Position numbers and translations under genes: made by a program. The notes under the pieces were generated by a model. The model did not search any database and had not been told where the DNA came from. It saw only the letters and a list, made by a program, of their open reading frames with translations. A DNA stretch of 64,000 nt from Paenibacillus sp. J23TS9 (GTDB taxonomy: Bacteria > Bacillota > Bacilli > Paenibacillales > Paenibacillaceae): the NCBI RefSeq assembly GCF_018403225.1, contig NZ_BOSG01000004.1, positions 372,001 through 436,000 on the forward strand, written 5' to 3'. Positions 24,211 through 32,823 of the stretch are shown in pieces (position 1 is the stretch's first letter; every line of letters starts with the position of its first letter).

Positions 24211-25200
24211 CTATTGCAAATGCTCTTTAATCAGATTATGGATTCTGCTGCGTTCCTTATCACTGACGGAGTAGTACCAGATTCCCTTGATTCTTTCTCC
24301 TTCACCGCTAATCTCAACCTGTTCAATCTCCTTCAGATCTGTACGGTAATTTGTAAGAAAGGCCTTCATATCATCAAAGGTAATATCCGTCTTAACACTG
24401 TCTCCCACATCGCTCAGAAGCGACTCTATCTTGACCACATTCGTAATTTTCAACGAGTTTTTAATCACCTGATTCAAGATTTGCCGCTGTCTTGTATTTC
24501 TGCCCATGTCGCCGCGCGGATCATCGTAACGCATCCGGGAATAGAGCAGCGCTTCTTCCCCATTCAAATTCAGATCCCCCTGATCAAACTGATGCCCTTC
24601 ATAATAGAAGGAAAAGGGATTGTTTACCTCCACGCCTCCCATAGAATCAATCAAATGGGCGAAGCCTTCCATATTCACTTTGATATAGTAGTTCACGGGA
24701 TAATCAAGAAAATGCTCGACGGTTTTGACCGACATGCTCACGCCACCGAACGCATAGGCATGATTGATTTTATCCACGGTGCCATGTCCGACAATCTCCG
24801 TCCGTGTATCCCTCGGGATGTTGAACATGAGAATACTCTGCTTCGCTGGATTGACAGTCAGGAAGATCATCGAATCTGAACGACCCCTATCATTTTCCCG
24901 CTGATCGACACCCAGGACCAGCACAGTAAAAGGCTTCTTCTCCTCCAGATTGATGGGCTGCACGGTTGTCTTGACAGAGCTGGGCTGTACGCTCGCATCC
25001 TTGCCAGTGCTAGTCACTGCCGTATTCGGAGATGAATTCCCCTCCTTGCTGACTGGCTTCGGCTGAACTGCAGCATCCCTGCTTTCATAGATCTGATGGG
25101 CCGTGGTTTTCACGGATTGATAAATATATGCTGCATAACCGGCCACGCCCAGTACGACGACAACAAAAGCAGACGTGAGGATTACAACCCATTTTTTCAT
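24211..25200 (-). CDS. LytR-CpsA-Psr (LCP) family cell-wall polymer ligase
   Basis: A 329-residue membrane-anchored LCP protein. One N-terminal transmembrane helix (residues ~5-27) precedes a Ser/Thr/Pro-rich linker and the extracellular LCP domain from about residue 90. Conserved blocks are VLVLGVDQRENDRGRSDSM, MFNIPRDTR with the phosphate-binding arginines, INHAYAFGG and MGGVEV. LCP enzymes attach teichoic acids or other undecaprenyl-linked glycopolymers to peptidoglycan. The sugar transferase gene lies 58 nt upstream on the same strand, suggesting a shared glycopolymer pathway. Confidence 0.92.
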   Translation of the reverse strand: MKKWVVILTSAFVVVVLGVAGYAAYIYQSVKTTAHQIYESRDAAVQPKPVSKEGNSSPNTAVTSTGKDASVQPSSVKTTVQPINLEEKKPFTVLVLGVDQRENDRGRSDSMIFLTVNPAKQSILMFNIPRDTRTEIVGHGTVDKINHAYAFGGVSMSVKTVEHFLDYPVNYYIKVNMEGFAHLIDSMGGVEVNNPFSFYYEGHQFDQGDLNLNGEEALLYSRMRYDDPRGDMGRNTRQRQILNQVIKNSLKITNVVKIESLLSDVGDSVKTDITFDDMKAFLTNYRTDLKEIEQVEISGEGERIKGIWYYSVSDKERSRIHNLIKEHLQ

Positions 25201-25258
25201 GAATCAGATTTTCCACCTTTCTGTTCAAGCTTTGCTGAAAACAAAGGAAAACTTGTGG

Positions 25259-25948
25259 TCAGTAGGCATTATCCGCTCCGAAAAGTACCTTAACGGTTTT
25301 GAACATAATAATGATATCCTTCATAAGGGATTGATTGCGTATGTATTCGAGATCGAGCTCCACCATTTCCTGAAATCCCACATGATTTCTGCCGCTGATT
25401 TGCCACAGCCCCGTGCAGCCAGGCACGACAAGAAGTCTCATCATGTCATATGAGGTATAGTCGTCAACCTCCCTTGGCAGCGGGGGTCTTGGTCCCACCA
25501 GACTCATATTCCCCATGAGCACATTCAGCAGCTGAGGGAGCTCATCCAGGCTTGTTTTTCGGATAAACCGCCCCACACGGGTAATCCTTGGGTCATTTCT
25601 CATCTTAAACATGGCTCCGCTTATCTCATTCTGATCCATCAGCTTCCCAAGCATCGTCTCGGCATCACTGACCATAGAGCGGAATTTATACATTTTAAAT
25701 ACCTTTCCGTTCTTTCCAACCCGCGTTTGAGCAAAAATAACGGCGCCTTTAGGATCTTCAGCCTTAATCAGGAATGCAATCAAGAGCAGCAGCGGCGACA
25801 ACAGCAAAAGCCCGAGAAGGGAAAAGCATACATCCTGAATTCGTTTACTAATCAAAAATAAATTTCGGTTCTTCATTTCAAACAGCGGAATTGCTTCAAA
25901 CTGACGGCCGGCTTCCAGGGTATTTTTTAACGGATTTATACTGTTCAT
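25259..25948 (-). CDS. Bacterial sugar transferase (polyprenyl-phosphate glycosyl-1-phosphate transferase)
   Basis: A 229-residue membrane enzyme that transfers a sugar-1-phosphate from a UDP-sugar to undecaprenyl phosphate, the first step of a surface glycan. KRIQDVCFSLLGLLLLSPLLLLIAF is its reentrant/transmembrane helix. FAQTRVGKNGKVFKMYKFRSM, RITRVGRFIRKTSLDELPQL, MSLVGPRPPLP and PGCTGLWQISGRN are the catalytic-core signatures. It lacks the large N-terminal membrane domain of WbaP-type enzymes, so it is a small monotopic form. It precedes the LCP gene. Confidence 0.92.
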   Translation of the reverse strand: MNSINPLKNTLEAGRQFEAIPLFEMKNRNLFLISKRIQDVCFSLLGLLLLSPLLLLIAFLIKAEDPKGAVIFAQTRVGKNGKVFKMYKFRSMVSDAETMLGKLMDQNEISGAMFKMRNDPRITRVGRFIRKTSLDELPQLLNVLMGNMSLVGPRPPLPREVDDYTSYDMMRLLVVPGCTGLWQISGRNHVGFQEMVELDLEYIRNQSLMKDIIIMFKTVKVLFGADNAY

Positions 25949-26202
25949 GAGGATCCTACAGGGCAGTGGTATTAATTAGAAGAATTTTTCGGGGGAGCTT
26001 TAGTTCGTCCAAAACGGCTTGTTTATCATAAATATTCACACTGCTCAAGATCCATCCCTCGCTTAATAGATTCCTATTCCCGATTTATACGGCTATTTTG
26101 CAAAACCTCCGGCAAAAGCACTATGCAGCCCTTTGATAAATATAGTAAAATGACTTTATCCCATGCACTGCACTTTTTAATTACAGGATTTGAGTGAAAA
26201 TC

Positions 26203-26634
26203 CTACGTAAAGACATCAAAAACTTGCCCGCTGCCTTTATCATTCAAGAATTCCATGTAAAAATCATACTTTTGAATGCTGACTCTGCCGCCGCCCATTA
26301 CGGAGCGGGTTATTTTTTTTGCTATGTTCACCTCCCCGTGCTCTTCGGGCTCAAGGAGAACCCCATATTGCTTGGCCTCCGTCAGGCTGTCTTCTTTCCA
26401 GAGCAGTTTGCCATAAGTCCGGCATATGGGCTGGCCCTCACAGATGATATCGAAGCAGAGCCGTATTTCAGGCACAAGCGGGAAATTCAAATCACTGATG
26501 AATATGAGCATCCTGGATTCAATTTCCCATAGAACGACCGGACGGGAACGATTTAAAACGATGGAAGTTTCACCAATTTGATAAATGGATATGTACATTT
26601 GCAGATGTATGCCGTATGCCGTCAACATATTCAT
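26203..26634 (-). CDS. PilZ-like domain protein lacking the canonical c-di-GMP motifs
   Basis: A 143-residue cytosolic protein. The centre (CRTYGKLLWKEDSLTEAKQYGVLLE) resembles the second half of a PilZ beta-barrel. The RxxxR and (D/N)xSxxG motifs that bind cyclic di-GMP are not visible, so it would be a degenerate PilZ domain if the assignment is right. The ribosome binding site is weak (AAGGCAGGG some distance upstream). It diverges from the XRE gene. The 254-nt gap downstream (25949-26202) shows no gene. Confidence 0.45.
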   Translation of the reverse strand: MNMLTAYGIHLQMYISIYQIGETSIVLNRSRPVVLWEIESRMLIFISDLNFPLVPEIRLCFDIICEGQPICRTYGKLLWKEDSLTEAKQYGVLLEPEEHGEVNIAKKITRSVMGGGRVSIQKYDFYMEFLNDKGSGQVFDVFT

Positions 26635-26690
26635 TGCTTCGACCCTGCCTTATGGTATAAAAGTATGAATATTGAACTACACTGTTTATT

Positions 26691-26810
26691 GATACATATT
26701 GTTTACCATAGATACAAATAGTATCGATTACATGTTCACTTTACGATACAAACTGTAACAAGTCAATCCCTTTTTAAACATATAGACCTATATTTGATAC
26801 AATTCGTTAC
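26691..26810 (+). promoter_or_regulatory. Array of four operator-like GATAC-N5-GTNAC sites before the XRE gene
   Basis: Sites are at 26691 (GATAC-N5-GTTTA, imperfect), 26711-26725 (GATAC-N5-GTATC, a perfect palindrome), 26745-26759 (GATAC-N5-GTAAC) and 26796-26810 (GATAC-N5-GTTAC). The last ends 42 nt before the XRE ATG. Multiple 15-bp dyads before an XRE gene are typical of autorepression. The region is otherwise AT-rich and also separates the divergent PilZ-like gene. Confidence 0.65.
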
Positions 26811-26852
26811 TTTTGCTGAGCAACCATGCAGGCAATTGGAGGAGGTTTATTC

Positions 26853-27221
26853 ATGAATCATGATAATCGCATCGCAGAATTGCGGGATCAACGAGGATGG
26901 ACTCAGGAAGAATTAGCCCAATCGATCGGCATCACGAGAGCCGCACTCTCCCACTATGAAAAGAACCGCCGCAAACCTGATTTTGAGATTCTCACCAAGC
27001 TTGCCGATAAATTCGAAGTAACCATAGACTATCTGATTGGCCGTACGAACCAATCCAACCGGGTTATGGATCAGGAAGTTCGTGATTTTGTAGATCAATT
27101 GGAGCTTTCTGACGGGGATCTGCTGGAGCGGTTTAATCTAATGGTAGACGGACGCAGTCTTACAGAGGAAGAAGCTAAACGGTTTATTGCTTTTGTACGT
27201 ATGGAGCGTTCCATGAAATAA
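26853..27221 (+). CDS. XRE-family transcriptional regulator
   Basis: A 122-residue regulator with a lambda-repressor-type HTH in residues 5-60 (RIAELRDQRGWTQEELAQSIGITRAALSHYEKNRRKPDFE) and a short acidic C-terminal helical region that may dimerise. ATG at 26853 follows GGAGGAGG by 7 nt; an upstream in-frame ATG at 26826 lacks a ribosome binding site. It should bind the GATAC-N5-GTNAC dyads found just upstream and before the zinc-ribbon gene 2.7 kb away. It resembles stand-alone Xre regulators of Bacilli and is not linked to a phage here. Confidence 0.9.
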   Translation: MNHDNRIAELRDQRGWTQEELAQSIGITRAALSHYEKNRRKPDFEILTKLADKFEVTIDYLIGRTNQSNRVMDQEVRDFVDQLELSDGDLLERFNLMVDGRSLTEEEAKRFIAFVRMERSMK

Positions 27222-27225
27222 ACAG

Positions 27226-27264
27226 AAAAATACCTCACAGCATTAGAGCTGCTGAGGTATTTTT
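27226..27264 (+). terminator. Rho-independent terminator after the XRE gene
   Basis: AAAATACCTCA...TGAGGTATTTTT with an inner CAGC/GCTG stem and one bulge, immediately after the stop codon. Confidence 0.9.
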
Positions 27265-27323
27265 AACTTCCGCTAAATAAGGAATGGATTCTTTGAACGT
27301 ACGTCGATTACTTCTATTTATTT

Positions 27324-27470
27324 CTATTGATCCTGTTGTTTGATGTAGTTATGCCAGCTTTCGGGGTGTATCCCGCATTGTTCCAGCACTTTCAGGATAT
27401 CCAATTGTTTTTGCGCCGGAAGCTCACCATTGGACCGGGCCTCGGTACCAAATTCCTTCTCATCACTCAT
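27324..27470 (-). CDS. 48-residue small protein, unknown function
   Basis: A short gene whose product starts MSDEKEFGTE and contains KQLDILKVLEQCGIHPESW. The amphipathic helix followed by a Trp-containing segment and a charged tail looks protein-like rather than random. GAGGGG lies about 9 nt upstream of the ATG. It sits alone between the XRE gene and gltB, on the minus strand. I cannot name a family. Confidence 0.5.
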   Translation of the reverse strand: MSDEKEFGTEARSNGELPAQKQLDILKVLEQCGIHPESWHNYIKQQDQ

Positions 27471-27653
27471 CGAAGATACCCCTCGCTCCACTCATCAATT
27501 TAACAATATAAGATCAGAATGCTGTATTGATTACCCTAAAACAGGTCATTTAGAACCTGGACGGATAGGACTTTTTTATTATATCTCAAGTGCTTTTATG
27601 ATGCTGTCGTCTGATGGAAAGTTTGTCTTATAAATCCGGTTCTATTTTTGTCG

Positions 27654-27712
27654 AAAAAAATGGGCCTGCGATTTCAGTCTCCATAAGGAGTTAAAATCGC
27701 AAACCCATTTTT
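27654..27712 (-). terminator. Rho-independent terminator downstream of gltB
   Basis: Inverted repeat of TGGG...GCGATTT and AAATCGC...CCCA with A/T runs on both sides, ending 35 nt after the gltB stop. Confidence 0.85.
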
Positions 27713-27746
27713 GGTCAAGCCTGCATGTTCATGTAAAATTTATGAC

Positions 27747-30700
27747 TTAATGACTGCCAGCTCTGGCCAGCTCACGCATGTTGGCTTCAAACGCGGCCAG
27801 CAGAGCCGCTTCTCCGGTCAGTCCTTTTTCTTGTACCTTGCGGATATGCTGAATCATTCGTTTGTAATCCTTCGGAATAACCCTTACGAATTGCTGCAGG
27901 CTCTGACCCCAGTCCTCCAGAACCTTCTGCCCCATCGCGCTTCCAGTAGTGGACACATGCTTCTGAATCAGCTCTTTCAGTTCTTCTGCCTCTTCAGCTT
28001 CTTCCACCCGCTCTAGCAGCACCATTTCCAGATTGCAGCGCTGAATGAAGGTGTTCTCCGGATCATATACATAGGCGATACCACCGGACATCCCGGCAGC
28101 AAAGTTGCGTCCTGTGCCGCCAAGCACAACCACGCGACCGCCTGTCATATATTCACAACCATGGTCGCCAACGCCTTCAACGACAACCGAGGCACCGGAG
28201 TTACGGACTGCAAAGCGTTCACCGGCAATCCCGTTGATGTAGGCCTCTCCGCTTGTTGCACCGTAGAATGCAGTATTACCGATAATTATATTTTCCTCTG
28301 CCTTAAAGGTTGATTTTTCCGATGGCTTCACAATCAGCTTCCCGCCGGAAAGCCCCTTGCCTGTATAGTCATTGGCATCGCCTACAACCGTCAGCGTCAT
28401 TCCTTTCGGAACGAATGCCCCGAAGCTCTGGCCAGCGGTACCTGTAAACGTAAAGGTAATGGTATCTGCCGAAAGTCCTGCTGCTCCATATTTCCGTGTT
28501 ACCTCGCTGCCTAGAATCGTGCCTACTGCCCGGTCTACATTGGTAATCGGTAGCGTGCCCTGAACAGCGGCTCCGCTCTCAAGAGCAGGGGCAGCCAAAT
28601 CAAGCAGATGACGAATATCCAGTGTTTCTTCCAGACCATGATTTTGAGTTTTACTGTTGAAGCGTGTGCTTCCTTCCGGCATTTCCGGGATATGCAGCAG
28701 TGCGGACAGGTCGATGCCCTGCTTCTTCCAGTGCGTGTTCACCACATCGGCATCCAGGCAGTCGGTGCGCCCGATCATTTCCTGGATGGTGCGGAATCCG
28801 AGCTCAGCCATCCACTCACGCAGATCCTCAGCCACAAATCTCATGAAGTTCACGACATGCGCCGGGTCCCCCATGAAATGCTTGCGCAGTTCCGGATTCT
28901 GGGTTGCGACGCCCACCGGACAAGTATCCATCTGACATACACGCATCATGATGCAGCCAAGGGCAATCAGCGGTGCCGTAGAGAAGCCATATTCTTCTGC
29001 TCCGAGCAGCGCTGCCACGGCCAGATCGCGGCCGTTCAGCATTTTACCGTCCGTCTCCAGCACGACACGGTCACGCAGATTGTTCAGAATCAACGTCTGA
29101 TGCGTTTCCGCAAGACCCAGCTCCCACGGCATACCTGCATGGCGGATTGAGCTTTGCGGCGAAGCGCCGGTGCCGCCATCATAGCCGCTCACCAGGATAA
29201 TGTCGGCTCTGCCTTTGGCTACGCCTGCGGCAATCGTGCCCACACCAACCTCGGATACCAGCTTCACGTTAATGTTCGCACGTGGATTCGCATTCTTCAG
29301 ATCATAAATCAATTCCGCCAAATCCTCGATGGAATAGATATCATGATGCGGCGGCGGTGAAATCAGACCGACACCCGGCGTGGAACCGCGGACCTCGGCA
29401 ACCCAAGGGTACACCTTGCGTCCTGGCAGCTGGCCGCCTTCGCCTGGCTTCGCACCTTGAGCCATCTTGATCTGGATTTCATCGGCATTCACCAGGTAGT
29501 TGGATGTTACGCCAAACCGGCCTGATGCAACCTGCTTGATCGCGCTGCGGCGGGAATCACCATTCGCATCCGGAATGTAACGTTCAGGATTCTCTCCCCC
29601 TTCACCGGTGTTGCTCTTGCCACCGATGCGGTTCATGGCAATCGCCAAGCTCTCATGCGCTTCTTTACTGATCGAACCGAAGGACATCGCGCCTGTTTTG
29701 AAACGGCGCATGATGGAGTCGATGGGCTCAACCTCATCAATAGATACCGCAGGTCCAACCGGCTTCAGCTTCAGCAGCGAGCGGATGGTCATCTTCTGCT
29801 CATTCTCACCCTGCACCAGCTTGGAGTATTTCTTATAAACCTTGTAGTCTCCAGTACGGACTGCTTGCTGCAGTAAGTGAATGGTTTGCGGGTTGAACAG
29901 ATGCTCTTCTCCGTCCTTACGCCACTGATATTCACCACCGGAATCCAGTACCTTGTCGTTTCCGTCTTTTTCTGTAAAAGCACGGTTATGATGGGCAAGC
30001 GCTTCAGCCGTTACTTCCTCCAGACCGATACCGCCGATACGTGAAGGCGTGCGTGTAAAGTATTGCTCTACGAATTCCTCTTTCAAGCCAACCGCTTCAA
30101 AGATTTGAGCCCCGCGGTAGGATTGAATTGTAGAAATACCCATTTTGGAAAGTATTTTAACCACGCTCTTGGTCGAGGCTTTAATATAATTTTTCACAGC
30201 TTTCTCATGCGTTACGCCGCGCAGCAATCCTTGACGGATCATGTCGTCCAGCGTTTCAAAGGCCAGATACGGGTTGACCGCACTGACACCATAACCAAGC
30301 AGCAGCGCGTAGTGATGCACTTCACGCGGTTCACCGGATTCGAGCAGGATGCTCACCTTCGTGCGCGTCTCTTGACGAATCAGGTGATGATGCAGGCAGG
30401 AAACGGCCAGCAGCGCTGGTATGGCTGCATTTTCACGGTCCACGCCGCGGTCGGACAGAATCAGGATGTTATGACCCTTGCGGATGACCCGGTCAGCCGC
30501 TTGGCAAAGTCCATCGAGCGCCTGACGCAGGCCTTCGGCCCCGTCAGCTGCCGTAAAGAAGATTGGGATCGTCATAGACTTGAAGCCAGGACGGTGCACA
30601 TGACGGATTTTTGCAAAATCCTCATTAGACAGAATCGGCGTATCCAAACGGATCTGGCGGCAGCTTTCCGGCTCCGGATGCAGCAGATTGCGCTCCGGTC

Positions 30701-32345
30701 CAATGGTTGTCCCCGTCGCCGTAATGATTTCTTCACGAATCGCATCAATCGGCGGGTTCGTTACCTGAGCAAACATTTGCTTAAAGTAATTGTACAGCCG
30801 TTGAGGCTTATCGGACAGCACAGCCAGCGGAGCATCATAGCCCATCGAGGCGAGTGCTTCCATACCGGTGGAGGCCATCGGCTCCAATACCTTGCGCAGC
30901 TCTTCGAATGTATAGCCAAAGGCCAACTGAAGCTGTGTTACATTGTCATGCTTCGGATTCGGAAGCTCAGGCGCATCCGGCAGCTCATCCAGATTGACCA
31001 GATGCTCGTCAAGCCATTCACGGTATGGCTGTTCGGAAGCAATCAATGCTTTCACTTCCTCATCGGAAATAATGCGTCCTTCCTTGGTATCGACAAGCAG
31101 CATTTTGCCTGGGCGCAGACGATCCTTGTACAGTATATTTTCAGGAGCAATGTCAAGGACACCCGCTTCGGAAGACAGAATAATCAAGTCGTCCTTGGTC
31201 ACATAGTAACGGGAAGGTCGAAGACCATTACGGTCAAGGATTGCTCCGATCTGCACGCCATCCGTAAACGCCATAGCGGCAGGTCCGTCCCAAGGCTCCA
31301 TCAGCGTGCTGTGGTATTCATAAAATGCCTTTTTGGTTTCTCCCATACCTTCGTCGTTGTTCCACGGTTCAGGCACCATCATCATGGCCACATGAGGAAG
31401 GGAACGTCCGCTCAGGTACAAAAATTCAAAGGTATTGTCAAACATCGCGGTATCTGAGCCGTCCGGATTAATAACCGGCTTCACTTTGTTCAGATCAGCA
31501 CCGAAGACATCACTCTTAAACAGGGATTGGCGGGCGTGCATCCAGTTCACATTACCGCGCAGCGTATTGATCTCGCCGTTATGAATCATGAAACGGTATG
31601 GATGAGCTCGCTCCCAGCTTGGGAACGTGTTCGTACTGAAACGGGAGTGAACCAGCGCGATCGCAGTCTCCACCGTTTCGTTTTGCAGATCCAGATAGAA
31701 TTGGCCCACCTGTACCGTGGTCAGCATGCCTTTGTATACAATTTTCCGGCAGGATAAGCTTGAAATATAGAAGGTATCCCCTTCCGGCATTCCACCATAC
31801 CGGATATCGAGTTCGACGCGTCTGCGGATGATGTACAGCTTGCGTTCGAAATCAAGATCTTCTTTCAGGTCGCTGCTGCGAGCAATAAATACCTGGCGCA
31901 CGTACGGCTTCGCTTCCTTCGCCGATTTGCCCAGCATTTCATCATAGGTCGGCACTTCCCGGAAACCGAGGAAGGTCTGGCCTTCTTCCTTAATAATCTG
32001 AATCAGCCGGCTCTCATGAGCCTCACGAACGGCCTCATCATGGGAAAGGAACAGCATGCCTGCTCCGTATTGACCCGGCTCAGGAAGTTCAAATCCGAGC
32101 TTTAGTGCCTCTTCGGCAAAAAAACGATGTGGAATCTGCAGCATAATACCGGCTCCGTCACCGGAATTAGGCTCACTGCCTTGGCCGCCGCGATGTTCCA
32201 TATTTTCCAGCATCGTCAACGCCTGACTGACAATTTCATGGGAAGCCCGGCCCTTGATATGAGCAACAAACCCCATGCCGCAAGCATCTTTTTCAAATTG
32301 CGGATCATAAAGTCCCTGTTTAGGGGGAAGTACCGTATGTCTCAT
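27747..32345 (-). CDS. gltB: Glutamate synthase (NADPH) large subunit
   Basis: A 1532-residue glutamate synthase alpha subunit that makes two glutamates from glutamine and 2-oxoglutarate. The N-terminal Ntn glutaminase domain has its nucleophile at Cys22 ([11 protein letters not shown]), normally exposed by removal of the propeptide. The central and FMN-binding domains follow ([24 protein letters not shown] block near residue 960, then [13 protein letters not shown]). The 3Fe-4S cysteines are in [15 protein letters not shown], and the C-terminal GXGXG beta-helix ends the protein. ATG at 32345 is chosen on homology; the open frame runs 43 codons further without support. No small subunit (gltD) or gltC regulator is adjacent, so they must lie elsewhere. 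Confidence 0.96.
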   Translation of the reverse strand: MRHTVLPPKQGLYDPQFEKDACGMGFVAHIKGRASHEIVSQALTMLENMEHRGGQGSEPNSGDGAGIMLQIPHRFFAEEALKLGFELPEPGQYGAGMLFLSHDEAVREAHESRLIQIIKEEGQTFLGFREVPTYDEMLGKSAKEAKPYVRQVFIARSSDLKEDLDFERKLYIIRRRVELDIRYGGMPEGDTFYISSLSCRKIVYKGMLTTVQVGQFYLDLQNETVETAIALVHSRFSTNTFPSWERAHPYRFMIHNGEINTLRGNVNWMHARQSLFKSDVFGADLNKVKPVINPDGSDTAMFDNTFEFLYLSGRSLPHVAMMMVPEPWNNDEGMGETKKAFYEYHSTLMEPWDGPAAMAFTDGVQIGAILDRNGLRPSRYYVTKDDLIILSSEAGVLDIAPENILYKDRLRPGKMLLVDTKEGRIISDEEVKALIASEQPYREWLDEHLVNLDELPDAPELPNPKHDNVTQLQLAFGYTFEELRKVLEPMASTGMEALASMGYDAPLAVLSDKPQRLYNYFKQMFAQVTNPPIDAIREEIITATGTTIGPERNLLHPEPESCRQIRLDTPILSNEDFAKIRHVHRPGFKSMTIPIFFTAADGAEGLRQALDGLCQAADRVIRKGHNILILSDRGVDRENAAIPALLAVSCLHHHLIRQETRTKVSILLESGEPREVHHYALLLGYGVSAVNPYLAFETLDDMIRQGLLRGVTHEKAVKNYIKASTKSVVKILSKMGISTIQSYRGAQIFEAVGLKEEFVEQYFTRTPSRIGGIGLEEVTAEALAHHNRAFTEKDGNDKVLDSGGEYQWRKDGEEHLFNPQTIHLLQQAVRTGDYKVYKKYSKLVQGENEQKMTIRSLLKLKPVGPAVSIDEVEPIDSIMRRFKTGAMSFGSISKEAHESLAIAMNRIGGKSNTGEGGENPERYIPDANGDSRRSAIKQVASGRFGVTSNYLVNADEIQIKMAQGAKPGEGGQLPGRKVYPWVAEVRGSTPGVGLISPPPHHDIYSIEDLAELIYDLKNANPRANINVKLVSEVGVGTIAAGVAKGRADIILVSGYDGGTGASPQSSIRHAGMPWELGLAETHQTLILNNLRDRVVLETDGKMLNGRDLAVAALLGAEEYGFSTAPLIALGCIMMRVCQMDTCPVGVATQNPELRKHFMGDPAHVVNFMRFVAEDLREWMAELGFRTIQEMIGRTDCLDADVVNTHWKKQGIDLSALLHIPEMPEGSTRFNSKTQNHGLEETLDIRHLLDLAAPALESGAAVQGTLPITNVDRAVGTILGSEVTRKYGAAGLSADTITFTFTGTAGQSFGAFVPKGMTLTVVGDANDYTGKGLSGGKLIVKPSEKSTFKAEENIIIGNTAFYGATSGEAYINGIAGERFAVRNSGASVVVEGVGDHGCEYMTGGRVVVLGGTGRNFAAGMSGGIAYVYDPENTFIQRCNLEMVLLERVEEAEEAEELKELIQKHVSTTGSAMGQKVLEDWGQSLQQFVRVIPKDYKRMIQHIRKVQEKGLTGEAALLAAFEANMRELARAGSH

Positions 32346-32763
32346 GGAAAGCAACCTTTCTATCTTCAGAATGAATAATGACTTAATTCCGGGTACGACA
32401 AACACAACCCTGGGCGAGACGACATTGGCTACAAGAACAAAACAGTGACTATAATTGGGGAATGGGGTAAACATACAACAGCGGACAACCTCGTTGTTAT
32501 GGGGGAAAGGTTATTCATCTTAATCATCGATATTTATTCAACAAGAATTGGTTTTATTATTTTAACATTGCCCTCTGGGTCTGCGCAATTTAAAGTTTTT
32601 ATGATCCTGATAAATATTGGTTTGCACTGCCGTATTAAAGTAAGATCAATTAAATAATACATTAAGTGAATAAATATTCATTGCTATGGCTTATTTTTCC
32701 TTATTTTATTTCCTTATTTAATAGTAGAAGAAATACAATTGATTTATTTTTCAACAGATAAAT
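32346..32763 (-). promoter_or_regulatory. AT-rich upstream region of gltB
   Basis: This 418-nt gap has no gene. A possible sigma-A promoter for gltB is TTGTTG, 16 nt, TAAGAT near 32510-32540 on the minus strand. A direct repeat of AATAAGGAAA occurs near 32690-32725. I see no clear TnrA or GltC box and no riboswitch-like fold. Confidence 0.35.
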
Positions 32764-32809
32764 AAAAGGGTTATCCCGAAGCCACTATGGCTTGGGATAA
32801 CCCTTTTTT
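32764..32809 (-). terminator. Rho-independent terminator downstream of the YhgE/Pip gene
   Basis: AAAAGGGTTATCCC and GGGATAACCCTTTT form a 14-bp stem extended by AAGCC/GGCTT; A/T runs flank it on both sides. Confidence 0.93.
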
Positions 32810-32823
32810 CACCTTTGTGTCTA

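Noticed and set aside
30063..31457. Long plus-strand open frame inside gltB
   Set aside because: Antisense shadow of a highly conserved coding region; composition follows the complement of gltB codons.
32346..32763. Riboswitch or T-box leader before gltB
   Set aside because: No T-box core (specifier loop, antiterminator TGG) or conserved riboswitch motif could be traced in the region.
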